The position numbers and the translations under genes were made by a program. Under the pieces are notes generated by a model. It worked only from the letters and a program-made list of their open reading frames with translations. It was not told the DNA's origin and made no database searches. Positions 21,161 through 29,787 of a DNA stretch of 64,000 nucleotides are shown here, in pieces. Positions within the stretch are counted from its first letter, which is position 1; the number at the start of each line of letters is the position of its first letter. The DNA comes from AWTP1-13 sp963840075 (GTDB lineage Bacteria > Pseudomonadota > Alphaproteobacteria > Rhizobiales > Hyphomicrobiaceae): positions 33,091 through 97,090 of the forward strand of contig CAWIXS010000023.1 in assembly GCA_963840075.1 (NCBI GenBank), read 5' to 3'.

Positions 21161-21538
21161 CTATCCACACATCCCGATGCTGTAGTCGCCGATGCGTTCG
21201 GCCTGGAAATCCACGACGCTGTCAATGCGTGGCTTCGACTCGAAGACCCGCTCGTAGAAGGCGGGCAGAGGATAGCTCCCGCCTTGCTCGGCCAGGCGCT
21301 TCTCGAACCATTCGAGGGTTGCCTTGCATGGGAGACGGATGGTGAGGGTGTCCTCGTCGTCCTGGACGAACTTCACATGCTTCAGCTGCTGTGGAATCTT
21401 GGCGCCAACGTTGGCCTGGGCCAACTGGGTGGAGAACTCTTCGAGCGTCGCCGGCAACGGGTCAGTCCCCTTCGACCAGGCTTTGACCAATTCGCCGAAC
21501 GCCTTGTAGTTCACGACCTCGAGCTTCTCAAACTTCAT
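21161..21538 (-). CDS. NHLP-like RiPP precursor candidate 2
   Basis: A 125-aa paralogue of the protein at 18276-18686. The start at 21538 (MKFEKLEVVNYKAFGELVKA) has a strong GGGAGGTG ribosome-binding site 4 bp upstream. It shares the AFGELVKAWSKG helix, the VGAKIP turn, the EDTLTIRLP strand and the exact C-terminal ERIGDYSIGMCG. The only cysteines are in RLPCKA and in the penultimate position of the tail. It lies 59 bp downstream of peroxidase 2, the same order as in module 1 on the other strand. A penultimate Cys-Gly in a YcaO locus suggests azoline or thioamide chemistry, which is inference. Confidence 0.7.
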   Translation of the reverse strand: MKFEKLEVVNYKAFGELVKAWSKGTDPLPATLEEFSTQLAQANVGAKIPQQLKHVKFVQDDEDTLTIRLPCKATLEWFEKRLAEQGGSYPLPAFYERVFESKPRIDSVVDFQAERIGDYSIGMCG

Positions 21539-21597
21539 CGCACACCTCCCAATAGCACGATACAACTTCGCATAGTCAGTGTTCATCTGAATTGCGG

Positions 21598-23160
21598 CTA
21601 CAGGAAGGCGACGAGGGATTCGTCAGGCCGGGCATGCGAGTGTGCGAACGTCACCAGCTCGGGCATGGCGGCAATCTGGGCAACTGCGGACGCCGTCTTG
21701 CCAGTGCAGACGGCGCGCTGGGACCCCTGCAGAACCTTTGCGATCGGTTCGCCGATGAGAATCGAGCCAAGGAGTCCAAGGCGTTGGCCGCCCATCTCGG
21801 ATGCCGCCTCGAACAGCACGAGCAGGATGAGAGGCGGATCCCTGCTAACGATTTCGATATCCTCCGCAGTGAGGCCGCCGCTTCCCTCACGGCCGTCGGC
21901 CAGCCATGCCTTCAGGGCGCTCTCGCAATAGTTCGGGTCCCACAGGCGGGATCTGGCAATCTGGCCAAAACCCCTGCGCGAGATCTCCGCAATGAGCGAG
22001 CGAACGGACCAGATGGGCAGCGACGCCGCATTCAACAGGTCTCGATAGGCAAGCCCGGCAGACTTGGTTTCGTCGATGCCGGCGAAGGCGAGGTCCGACA
22101 CGAGATCAGCCGAGAAATGGGGGCCAATTCTTCGGCTGAAATTGACCGGCTGGCCGGCAACGGCGAAGAATTTCGACCACTGTACCGCCCAGCTCTCATC
22201 CAGAGGAAGCCGCCAAGGACGTGCGCGAGAGGTCGTCAACAGGACGTCGATCAGCTCTTCCCGGCGATTGTGCACGTCGTTGATGCGGTAATGCGGCCGA
22301 ACCATCGCATGACCGAAGCGCAGGGCCTGGGCGTACTCGAGGGTCATGTGCGTTCCCGACTGGCGATCGAGGAACGATGGAGCTGCCGAGAAATAATGCG
22401 CGTAGACTGCCGGGTGCAGGAGCCTGCGCAACAGGTCGTTGCGCACAATCCGGCGGTAGACATCCACGCAGATGTCTTTCGCATCGAGATAGAGCGCTGC
22501 GAAATACTGCAGACCGAGGGCCGGCCGCTCGTGCTCGTCATGCTCCCGGTGCAGGAGATCGACGACCGAGTTGTGGAACATCGAGAAGAGCACGGTCATC
22601 TGCGAGATCAGCGCGCTGTTGTCGTTGCGATCGTCCGCCAGCAGGACGTTCGTGAACAGCGGGTCTCGGCCGCCTCTGTGAACGCCCACCGCTCTCGGGA
22701 CATCGCGGAAAGGGCAACGCTCGTCGCTGGCCGCGCCGATCTGCATCCGCGACAGGGGGAGCTTGCTCGGCCGCAGCGACCGGCGGTCCGCGTCGGTCAT
22801 TGCGGTAAGGCAGCCGTCGAAGCCGCTGCCGTAAAGGGTCTGCAGCTCGAGAAGCGCTGAGCGATTGTTCCGCACAGCTGTTCTAGACCGCGTCAGCCCG
22901 GAAGTCGGCACAGAAGAATGGACCGTGTCGTGCGCCATGAATTGCGCCAGATATGTATATCCGGCCGGGATCGACGGGTTCTCCCAGGCTTCCAGGTTGG
23001 ATGCCGGAGTGTTCGGCCACGGATACGCCATGAACATTCGCCGTGCGAGGCGAGCCAACCTCTGCCGGACGGGACAGGTCCCGTCGCCGGGCCGGGACGT
23101 CTCCCATCCCGAGAGAAAACGTTCTTCGGGTCGCGGCTGCCGGATGAAGGACTGCAGCAT
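21598..23160 (-). CDS. Animal-type haem peroxidase, module 2
   Basis: A 520-aa haem peroxidase paralogous to the one at 16462. Distal motif AQFMAHDTVHSS with H77 and D78; distal Arg region ADDRNDNSALISQMTVLFSMFHN with R178; proximal H284 in LRFGHAMVRPHYRIND. It shares the N-terminal ENPSIPAGYTYL and the C-terminal LGSILIGEPI segments with module 1, but the two are clearly divergent, so the duplication is old. The start at 23160 (MLQSFIRQPRPEERFLSG) was chosen over one six codons upstream. It is followed by a precursor gene and preceded by YcaO (gap 57 bp), forming one minus-strand operon. Confidence 0.85.
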   Translation of the reverse strand: MLQSFIRQPRPEERFLSGWETSRPGDGTCPVRQRLARLARRMFMAYPWPNTPASNLEAWENPSIPAGYTYLAQFMAHDTVHSSVPTSGLTRSRTAVRNNRSALLELQTLYGSGFDGCLTAMTDADRRSLRPSKLPLSRMQIGAASDERCPFRDVPRAVGVHRGGRDPLFTNVLLADDRNDNSALISQMTVLFSMFHNSVVDLLHREHDEHERPALGLQYFAALYLDAKDICVDVYRRIVRNDLLRRLLHPAVYAHYFSAAPSFLDRQSGTHMTLEYAQALRFGHAMVRPHYRINDVHNRREELIDVLLTTSRARPWRLPLDESWAVQWSKFFAVAGQPVNFSRRIGPHFSADLVSDLAFAGIDETKSAGLAYRDLLNAASLPIWSVRSLIAEISRRGFGQIARSRLWDPNYCESALKAWLADGREGSGGLTAEDIEIVSRDPPLILLVLFEAASEMGGQRLGLLGSILIGEPIAKVLQGSQRAVCTGKTASAVAQIAAMPELVTFAHSHARPDESLVAFL

Positions 23161-23217
23161 CGTTTCTCGCCTACCCAACGAGCGAGCGGGGGCAAGCTAC
23201 ACTGCACTGAAGGCGCT

Positions 23218-24507
23218 CTAAAGTAAGGCAACGCCTTTCGTCCTGTCTTCGCCGCCGCCTGCAGCGTCGATCGCCTGCTGCAGCCTCGTCGTGCGCATGT
23301 CGCAGGGCAGCGGCTGCAGTTGCGGGGCGATGGCGCACGCGACGGCAATGCCGAGCTCCGGCCTGGTGAGGTCGACGAGGGCGACCTCGATGCCGTGGCG
23401 CGCGAGCTGCGCCAGCAGGGCCGCCAGCTCCTCGCCTGCGTTGTTGCAGGGCGGCAAGTCCGGGCGGGCGGGCGCGCCCAGGGGGTGGATCAGGGCGCAT
23501 CGGTCGGCGGCGATCCTGGTGGCGCGATCGAGATGGCGGCGGTCCACCGCGTTGAGGGCAGCCTCGCCGCGCGCCTCGCGCTTGGCCAGCGCCACCAGCA
23601 GCGCCAGCTCCATCTGGCACATCTCCAGGACCGCGGCCCGCGCCGCCCCATCCAGCGTCAGGCGCGCGGCAAACCCGCAGGCCAGACCCTTTCCGCTTTC
23701 ATCGACGGAAAGCGCCGCGACGCAAGGGACGCCGAGGTCGGTCGTCAGGTCGAGCAGCCAGCTCGCCCGCTCCCTGCTGTCCTGGCGCAGTGCGCCGAGG
23801 AGGCGCACCGCCTCGGCCATCGCCGGCCTCTCGCCGGCGAGCAGCCCGGCCCGCCGCCCGCCGATCCACCACAGGGCGACGGCGTCGCGTTCCACGACCT
23901 CCAGGATCGCCCGCGCTGCCGCGGCCTCGAAGGTGGCGCCCGCGGCGCAGCCGGTGCTGAGCGCGGCGCCGGGTATGGCGAGCGGCCCCTTGGCCCGGCG
24001 CCGCAGGCACCAGTCGGCCGGGACGAGAGCCTCGCGCCCCGCAGCCTGGCCGCGCACCCAGGCGACGGGCGTGCCGGGGCCGTCTGGCGCGCCCTGCAGC
24101 AAGGCCTCGATCAGCCGCTGCGCTGCCGGCAGGGTGCGCACCGCTGCGGCGGCATAGGAGCATTCGCGCGCGGCATCGCCGGGCCGCTGCACCTGAGACA
24201 GCCGCTCCACGCCTTCGCCGAGGCAGGAGGCGAGCGCGTCCTCGAGCCTCTCGCCGCTTCCCGCCAAGCTGAATGCGCCGCCCGGATGCTCCGGCAGGCT
24301 CAGCGCGCGGGCGGCGTCGACCTCGCCGCCGACGAAGCGCAGGCCCGGAGCCCAGGGTGAGCGCAGCAGGAACAGGCGGTCGGGCAGCCTCGCAACCTGC
24401 GCCAGCGCCTCCCCGTGGCGCTCGGCCAGGGTCGCGAGCAGCGCTGCTCCGGGGGCCGAGTCGAGGTCGATGGGGAGCATTGCGACCAGGTGGTGCGCTG
24501 CGGCCAT
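23218..24507 (-). CDS. YcaO-family cyclodehydratase-like protein
   Basis: A 429-aa YcaO-domain protein. The ATP/Mg-binding signatures are LGEGVERLS (E98, E101, R102) and STGCAAGATFEAAAARAILEVVERDAVALWW (E194, E203, E206, R207, D208). YcaO enzymes activate peptide backbone amides with ATP to make azolines, thioamides or amidines in RiPPs. The C-terminus (GGGEDRTKGVALL) lacks the PxPxP end typical of azoline-forming TOMM cyclodehydratases. No E1-like partner, TfuA or SagB dehydrogenase is encoded nearby, so the chemistry is open. The start at ATG 24507 precedes the first recognisable strand; an in-frame upstream extension is Arg-rich and unlikely. It lies between the two tiny genes and peroxidase 2, same strand. 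Confidence 0.85.
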   Translation of the reverse strand: MAAAHHLVAMLPIDLDSAPGAALLATLAERHGEALAQVARLPDRLFLLRSPWAPGLRFVGGEVDAARALSLPEHPGGAFSLAGSGERLEDALASCLGEGVERLSQVQRPGDAARECSYAAAAVRTLPAAQRLIEALLQGAPDGPGTPVAWVRGQAAGREALVPADWCLRRRAKGPLAIPGAALSTGCAAGATFEAAAARAILEVVERDAVALWWIGGRRAGLLAGERPAMAEAVRLLGALRQDSRERASWLLDLTTDLGVPCVAALSVDESGKGLACGFAARLTLDGAARAAVLEMCQMELALLVALAKREARGEAALNAVDRRHLDRATRIAADRCALIHPLGAPARPDLPPCNNAGEELAALLAQLARHGIEVALVDLTRPELGIAVACAIAPQLQPLPCDMRTTRLQQAIDAAGGGEDRTKGVALL

Positions 24508-24547
24508 GCGAGCGCCGCTGCGGGCGGTCAACGCGTGAGCAATGCTG

Positions 24548-24751
24548 TCAGCGCACCGGCTTGTGGCGGTGCGTTGCGGTGCTCGGCGAAGGGTGCGGCG
24601 TTCGTCGCCCCGGTGCATCGGGCAGCCGATCGCCCCTGGCGTTGGCGTGCACGAAGCGGCCGGCGCGGACGGGGGCCGGACCGTGCCTGGCATCGCGAGC
24701 GGCCCGGTCGAGCTCCCTCTGCACCTCGCGAACGTCGATGATCTTGCTCAT
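24548..24751 (-). CDS. Small protein of the YcaO cluster, possibly frameshifted at its end
   Basis: A 67-aa frame (MSKIIDVREVQRELDRAARD ... GRFVHANARGDRLPDAPG) whose ATG overlaps the stop of the preceding 50-aa gene (ATGA). The first 45 residues look real. The last 20 (RRTPHPSPSTATHRHKPVR) are low quality, whereas the neighbouring frame continues as GATNAAPFAEHRNAPPQ and ends at 24528. A single indel near 24610 would give a protein of about 75 aa stopping just before ycaO. No family recognised; by place and size it could be a partner or discrete recognition protein for the YcaO. Confidence 0.45.
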   Translation of the reverse strand: MSKIIDVREVQRELDRAARDARHGPAPVRAGRFVHANARGDRLPDAPGRRTPHPSPSTATHRHKPVR

Positions 24752-24900
24752 CCCTCGTTCCATGCTTGCGCCAGGCGGAACTCGTCCTCCAGGCTGTCCC
24801 ATACATACCACTCGTCGACCAGTCCTTTGTAGTGCTTTTCGAAGTAGTCCGCACTCCTGGCAGAGCGCTGGCGAATGGTGGCCTCCGGCACGCCGTCCAT
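24748..24900 (-). CDS. Tiny acidic/aromatic protein at the head of the YcaO operon
   Basis: Encodes 50 residues, beginning MDGVPEATIRQRSARSADYF and ending SLEDEFRLAQAWNEG, with the aromatic run DEWYVWD in the middle. Its stop overlaps the next start by 4 bp, which supports genuine translation. No signal peptide or membrane segment. No family recognised. Being first in the minus-strand operon (50 aa, 67 aa, YcaO, peroxidase, precursor), it is probably part of the same pathway. Confidence 0.55.
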   Translation of the reverse strand: MDGVPEATIRQRSARSADYFEKHYKGLVDEWYVWDSLEDEFRLAQAWNEG

Positions 24901-24986
24901 GGCACTCCCGCCCTCGGAGACGCGGAACGCGACCCCTCAGCGACCTTCATTCCGGTCGCTGGCATCCCCGCGGTCTTGGATTGAAT

Positions 24987-25018
24987 GCAAAATTGATTGG
25001 TAACCCCATCGATTTTGC
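24987..25018. promoter_or_regulatory. Inverted repeat in the divergent promoter between YcaO operon and hcr
   Basis: Arms GCAAAATTGAT (24987-24997) and ATCGATTTTGC (25008-25018) match at 10 of 11 positions around a 10-bp spacer. It lies 63 bp before the hcrC ATG and 87 bp from the first gene of the YcaO operon. The AT-rich arms stand out in GC-rich DNA, as expected for a dimeric repressor or activator site. Which operon it serves is not known. Confidence 0.55.
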
Positions 25019-25080
25019 CCTAAGACCGTTGCAACGACCGCCCCGAGATGACGTGTGCCGTGCTCCAGGGAGCGCCCGCG

Positions 25081-25566
25081 ATGGCAACGATTGTCGAGCT
25101 GACCCTGAACGGGCGAAAGCGGGTCGATGCGGTGCCCGGCAACCGGCTGCTGCTCGACTATCTGCGCGAGACCGTCGGGCTGACGGGCACCAAGACCGGC
25201 TGCGACGGCGGCGAGTGCGGGGCCTGCACCGTCCTCCTCGACGACAAGCCGGCGCTCGCGTGCCTCACGCTCGCGGCGACCGTCGCCGGCAAGCGTGTCG
25301 ACACGGTGGAGTCGCTTGGCCTTGGCTCGCTCTCCGCGGTTCAGCGCGGCTTTCACGAGAAGCTCGGCTCCCAGTGCGGCTACTGCACGCCGGGCTTCAT
25401 CATGGCCTCGGCGGGCCTCCTGCGCCGCAACTCCCGCCCGACCGAGGACGAGATCCGCGCGGCGCTCGGCAGCAACATCTGCCGCTGCACCGGCTACGTG
25501 AAGATCATCGAGGCGGTGCAGTACGCCGCGGAGCTGCTGGCCTCCGGAGAGGCGCGCCATGCGTAA
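25081..25566 (+). CDS. hcrC: 4-hydroxybenzoyl-CoA reductase gamma (2Fe-2S) subunit
   Basis: A 161-aa xanthine-oxidase-family iron-sulfur subunit. The plant-type [2Fe-2S] motif is GCDGGECGACTVLLDDKPALAC, and the second cluster site is QCGYCTPGF ... NICRCTGY, both complete. It passes electrons between the molybdenum subunit and the flavin subunit. Assignment to 4-hydroxybenzoyl-CoA reductase rather than a generic hydroxylase rests on the HcrB-specific cysteines of the beta subunit encoded downstream. The start is the ATG at 25081 (MATIVELTLNGRKRV). A BIME-like palindrome separates it from hcrA. Confidence 0.88.
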   Translation: MATIVELTLNGRKRVDAVPGNRLLLDYLRETVGLTGTKTGCDGGECGACTVLLDDKPALACLTLAATVAGKRVDTVESLGLGSLSAVQRGFHEKLGSQCGYCTPGFIMASAGLLRRNSRPTEDEIRAALGSNICRCTGYVKIIEAVQYAAELLASGEARHA

Positions 25567-25570
25567 TATC

Positions 25571-25682
25571 GTAGGGTGCAATCGTGCGTCGGCGCGATTG
25601 CACCGAGCCGACCTCCCGGCAATCGGCGTCGGCCGGCGCGAGGTTGCATCGGTGCAATGCCGCTCCGCAGCATTGCACCCTG
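25571..25682. repeat. BIME-like palindromic element, copy 2 (inverted relative to copy 1)
   Basis: A 112-bp element starting GTAGGGTGCAATCGTGCG and ending CATTGCACCCT. Read on the opposite strand it matches the element at 206-317 almost base for base. It sits between hcrC and hcrA, where a hairpin could tune the relative expression of the two subunits. Confidence 0.8.
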
Positions 25683-25704
25683 CGCCCCTCGACAGGGTCG
25701 CCCC

Positions 25705-28108
25705 ATGAACGAGATCCTCCCAGCGCGGAATATCGGCGGCTGGGTGCCGATGGTGGACGGGCCCGAGAAGGTGTCGGGCCGCGCCAGGTACACGGCCGAC
25801 ATGGTTGCGCCCGGGATGCTGGCGGGGCGCATATACCGCAGCCCCTATGCGCACGCGGAGATCATCGAGGTGGATGTCTCCGAGGCGGCGCGGCTGCCCG
25901 GCGTGCTGGCGATCGTCACCGGCGCCGACTGCGACAAGACGTTCGGCGTGCTGCCGATCGCGCGCAACGAGCATCCGCTGGCGCGCGACAAGGTGCGCTA
26001 CAAGGGCGAGCCGGTCGCCGCCGTGGCGGCCGTCGACGACGCCACTGCGGCCAAGGCGCTGCGCCTCATCAAAATGAGGGTGCGCGAGCTGCCGGCCTAC
26101 TTCACCGCGGCCGATGCGCTGGCGCCCGGCGCCGTGCCGCTGCACGAGAGCAAGCCCGGCAACATCGAGCGCGACGTGCTGTTCGAGCTGGGCAGCGTCG
26201 CGGAGGGCTTCGCCGCGGCCGACCTCGTCGCCGAGGCCACCTACAATTGCGCCGAGGTGTGCCAGAACCAGATGGAGATGCACGCCGCCGTCGCCGACTA
26301 CGACGCCGTGCGCGACCGCATGACGGTGCACGCCAGCACGCAGGTGCCCTACTACGTGCACCTGATGCTGGCCCAGATCCTCGACATGGACATGTCGCGC
26401 ATCCGCGTGGTGAAGCCGTTCGTCGGCGGCGGCTTCGGCTGCCGCACGGAATGCCTCAACGTCGAGCTGATCACCGCCCTGCTCGCACGCAAGGCCCAAG
26501 GCACGGTGCGCATGGCGATCAGCCGCGAGGACACCTTCATCACCCACCGCGGCCGGCCCGAGACCGACATCCGCATGAAGATCGGCCTCACCAGGGCCGG
26601 CAGGATCACCGCGGTGGAATGCGAGTGCACCCAGCGCGGCGGGGCGCACTCGGGCTACGGCGTGGTGACGGTCCTCTACTCGGGGTCGATGCTCTATGCG
26701 CTCTACGATCTCCGCAACGTCAGGTACATCGGCAGGCGCGTGCTGACCAATACGCCGCCGTGCGGGGCCTTCCGCGGGCACGGCACGGTCGATGTGCGCT
26801 TCGCCTTCGAGAGCCTGCTCGACGAGCTGGCCGGCCAGCTCGGGCTCGATCCACTCGAGGTGCGGCGCGCGAACTTCCTGGAGGCGCCGACCTTCACCGA
26901 CAACGACCTGATGGTGTTGAGCTACGGCCTGCCCCAGTGCATCGACTGGGTGGAGACGCAGAGCGGCTGGAAGGCGCGCAAGGGCAGGCTGGGGAAGGGC
27001 AAGGGCCTGGGCTTCGCCTGCTCGCACTACATCTCCGGCGCCTCCAAGCCCGTTAACTGGACCGGCGAGCCGCATGCCACGGTGAAGCTCAAACTGGACT
27101 TCGACGGCTCGATCGTGGTGCTCACGGGCGCCGCCGACATCGGCCAGGGCTCCTCCACCATCCTGGTGCAGTCGGTCGCCGAGGTGCTGGGCCTCGACAT
27201 CGCGCGCGTGCGCATCCTCTCGGGCGACAGCGAGGTGGTGCCGAAGGACAACGGCTCCTACTCCTCGCGCGTCACCTTCATCGTCGGCAACGCCGCCATC
27301 GATGCGGCCAACAAGCTCAAGGGGCGTGCTGATCGCCGCCGCCGCGCGCCGGCTGGAGGCGGAGCCCGGCGACATCGAATGCCTGGGCGAGGTCTACCGC
27401 GCCGGGGCGCAGGACAAGGGCCTCGCCTTCGCGGAGGTGGTGGCCGAGGCCTTGAAGGACGAGGGCACCATCACGGTGACGGGCACCTATTCCACCATCC
27501 CCGAGTTGCACGGCGGCAGGAAGTACCGCGGCGCCGCCATCGGCGGCACCATGGGCTACAGCTACTCCGCCCAGGTGGTCGAGGTGACGGTGGACGAGGA
27601 GACCGGCGAGGTCACGGTCGACAAGGTCTGGGTGGCGCACGACTGCGGCAAGGCGCTGAACCGGCTCACCGTCGAGGGCCAGGTGCAGGGCTCGGTGTGG
27701 ATGGGCATGGGCCAGGCCATGAGCGAGGAGGCGGCCTACCACGACGGCCTGCTGCTGACCGCCAACATGCTCGACTACCGGGTGCCGACGATTGCGGATT
27801 CGCCGCCGATCGAGGTCGGCATCGTCGAGAGCATCGATCCGCACGGGCCGTTCGGGGCCAAGGAGGCGGGTGAGGGCTCATTGGCGGCCTTCCTGCCGGC
27901 GCTGACCAACGCCATCGCCGATGCCACCGGGCTGCGCTTCAATACCCTGCCGGTGACGCCCGACCGCGTGTTCGCGGCCATCGACAAGCGCAGCAGAGCG
28001 GGGTCGGGCCCCTCGCGTCGAACGGGGGCAGACCCCTCGCCTCCAACGCCGCTGCGGAAGACCGACGGTCGACGCGAGGGGTCTGACCCCGTCCAGGGGG
28101 GCACCTGA
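25705..28108 (+). pseudogene. hcrA: 4-hydroxybenzoyl-CoA reductase alpha (molybdenum) subunit, one frameshift
   Basis: The molybdopterin-cytosine-dinucleotide subunit, about 800 aa. From ATG 25705 (MNEILPARNIGGWVPMVDG) it contains the a/b hammerhead domain, the Moco-binding VVKPFVGGGFGCRTE, NTPPCGAFRGHG and TGAADIGQGSSTILVQ. The frame is lost near 27320, in NAAIDAANKLK, and resumes as GVLIAAAARRLEAEPGD ... GGTMGYSYSAQVVEV, with the active-site Glu motif PFGAKEAGEGS. One indel in an otherwise intact gene suggests a sequencing error. The last 35 codons (from RAGSGPSRRTGADPSPPT on) are encoded by a palindromic repeat and are not part of the family. The stop overlaps hcrB (ATGA). Confidence 0.85.
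27999..28090. repeat. Palindromic repeat, GAGGGGTCTGACCCC family, inside the hcrA 3' end
   Basis: Contains GGGTCGGGCCCCTCGCG, GGGGGCAGACCCCTCGC and the mirrored GCGAGGGGTCTGACCCC, forming a large hairpin. It encodes the extra C-terminal tail of HcrA while still preserving the ATGA overlap with hcrB. Other copies: 29606-29713, 29961-30027 and 34508-34534. Confidence 0.75.
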
Positions 28109-29115
28109 TGGAGGCCCTCGCCGAGCTCGAGGTCCTGAGCCCCACGACGCTCGACGACGTTGTGAGACTGCGCGCCGCGCACCCCGGGGCGCAGCTGCTC
28201 GGCGGCGGCACCGATCTGGTGGTCAACATCCGCCGCGGCATCGTCGCTCCGCCCGTATTGATCGAGACGGGCCGCGTCGCCGAGCTGCGCGCCGTTGCGG
28301 CCGACGCCGGCAGACTCGAGATCGGCGCCTCGGTCACCCTGGCGGAGATCGCACAGCACCCCGGCGTCGGCGAGCACTACCCGGTGGTGGCTGAGGCCGC
28401 CGCCTCCATCGCCGGGCCGACCCACCGCAACATGGGCACGCTCGGCGGCAACCTCTGCCTCGACACGCGCTGCATCTATTACAACCAGAGCGAATGGTGG
28501 CGGCAGGCGAACAATCACTGCCTCAAGACCACCGGCGACATCTGCCACGTGGCGCCCAGGAGCCGCGGCGTGTGCTTCGCCACCTTCAGCGGCGATCTGG
28601 CGCCCGCGCTGATGGTCCTCGATGCCGAGATCGACCTCGCCGGCCCCGGGGGCCGGCGCACCATCCCCCTCAGCGAGCTCTACATCGGCTATGCCCGCCA
28701 CGACGGCTCGGCCGAGGGCGACGGCAAGCACTTCCTGGCGCTGCGCCCCGGCGAGCTGGTGACCGCCGCAAGGGTGAGCAGCACCCCGGGGCTGCGCTCG
28801 GGCTACGACAAGGTCCGCATCCGCCGCTCGATCGAGTATCCCGTGGCCGGCGTGGCGGTGGCGCTGCGGCGCGAGGGCGCAACCCTCGCAGACATGCGGG
28901 TGGCCATCACCGGCACCAACCCCCGGCCCGTGCTTCTCGCGGGCACGCGCGAGCTGTGCGGCGGCCCGCTCGACGACGGCGTGCTTGGCGGGCTCGAGGC
29001 CCTGGTGCGCGACCAGATCATGTCGATGAAGACCACCTTCACCCCCGGCACCTACCGCCGGCGCGTCGCCGGCGTGTTGGCCCGGCGACTCGTGCAGCGG
29101 CTGTTCGCCGGGTGA
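28108..29115 (+). CDS. hcrB: 4-hydroxybenzoyl-CoA reductase beta (FAD, 4Fe-4S) subunit
   Basis: A 335-aa FAD-binding subunit. The FAD loops are LLGGGTDLVVNIRRG and AGPTHRNMGTLGGNLC. The loop RCIYYNQSEWWRQANNHCLK, followed by TTGDICHVAPRSRGVC, places cysteines at 122, 138, 146 and 156. This is essentially the spacing of the extra [4Fe-4S] cluster known only from 4-hydroxybenzoyl-CoA reductase beta subunits of the Thauera type. That cluster allows low-potential electron delivery for reductive dehydroxylation of 4-hydroxybenzoyl-CoA to benzoyl-CoA in anaerobic aromatic degradation. It is translationally coupled to hcrA. No benzoyl-CoA reductase or CoA ligase genes are in the window. Confidence 0.9.
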   Translation: MEALAELEVLSPTTLDDVVRLRAAHPGAQLLGGGTDLVVNIRRGIVAPPVLIETGRVAELRAVAADAGRLEIGASVTLAEIAQHPGVGEHYPVVAEAAASIAGPTHRNMGTLGGNLCLDTRCIYYNQSEWWRQANNHCLKTTGDICHVAPRSRGVCFATFSGDLAPALMVLDAEIDLAGPGGRRTIPLSELYIGYARHDGSAEGDGKHFLALRPGELVTAARVSSTPGLRSGYDKVRIRRSIEYPVAGVAVALRREGATLADMRVAITGTNPRPVLLAGTRELCGGPLDDGVLGGLEALVRDQIMSMKTTFTPGTYRRRVAGVLARRLVQRLFAG

Positions 29116-29787
29116 GGCGAGTCTCCGCCGGTCGCTCCGGCGTTGCATGGTGCACTCGGCACGGCGCGGCAGGTGGCGCCCGGCGTCTCGATTTGGGGAA
29201 CGGGGCCAATCGGTTCAGACGTCGGTTCAAACGTCGGTTCAGACACTGTCAACGGTTGCGCGCGCCACTCCGAATCAGGGTCTGGAGGGGTCTATTTCTG
29301 CGATCGTGGCGCCATGGCCCTCAGGTAGCGGTTTGCCCGTGGAGGCCGTCAGCGCCCTTCCTGAGCCCCGGGAAACGGCATTCTGGCGGGAAGCGGGCAA
29401 CGGGTCGCGCGGCGGCTGCGGTGGGGGGCTCGCGCTCTCGCATCGACGCGGCGGATGCAACCGATGCAGCCCCACCGGCACGGCCGAGAGGCCATCGCCC
29501 CCAGCCGTGCCCGTTCGCGCCGGGCAAGCGAGACATCATCCGCAGCGCGCCCGAGCATCAAAGCCGCCAACGGTTAATGTTGTATGAAGGAACCAGAGTT
29601 CGCGCGGGCTCAGACCCCTCGCCTCCAGCGTTGTGATGTGGGGATGGGGGTCAGACCCCTCGCTTCCAGCGGCTGTGTTGAACGAGAGGGATGGAGGCGA
29701 GGGGTCTGACCCCAACCGCCCACAGACAGCGGCGGGCCTGGATTGCCCGCTGCATGAATGCCCGCGAATCGGGCTATCTGACAGCCG
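29116..29787. other. Intergenic region with a palindromic repeat cluster
   Basis: 672 bp after hcrB. The stretch 29606-29713 holds inverted copies of the GAGGGGTCTGACCCC element (CAGACCCCTCGCCTCCAGCG, then GGGGTCAGACCCCTCGC, then GCGAGGGGTCTGACCCC). A short direct repeat GGTTCAGACGTC/GGTTCAAACGTC lies at 29212-29245. No convincing gene is seen. Confidence 0.6.

Noticed and set aside
24937..27375. 812-codon minus-strand frame opposite hcrC/hcrA
   Set aside because: Antisense shadow of the molybdenum subunit gene; no domain, His/Ala/Gly-rich composition.
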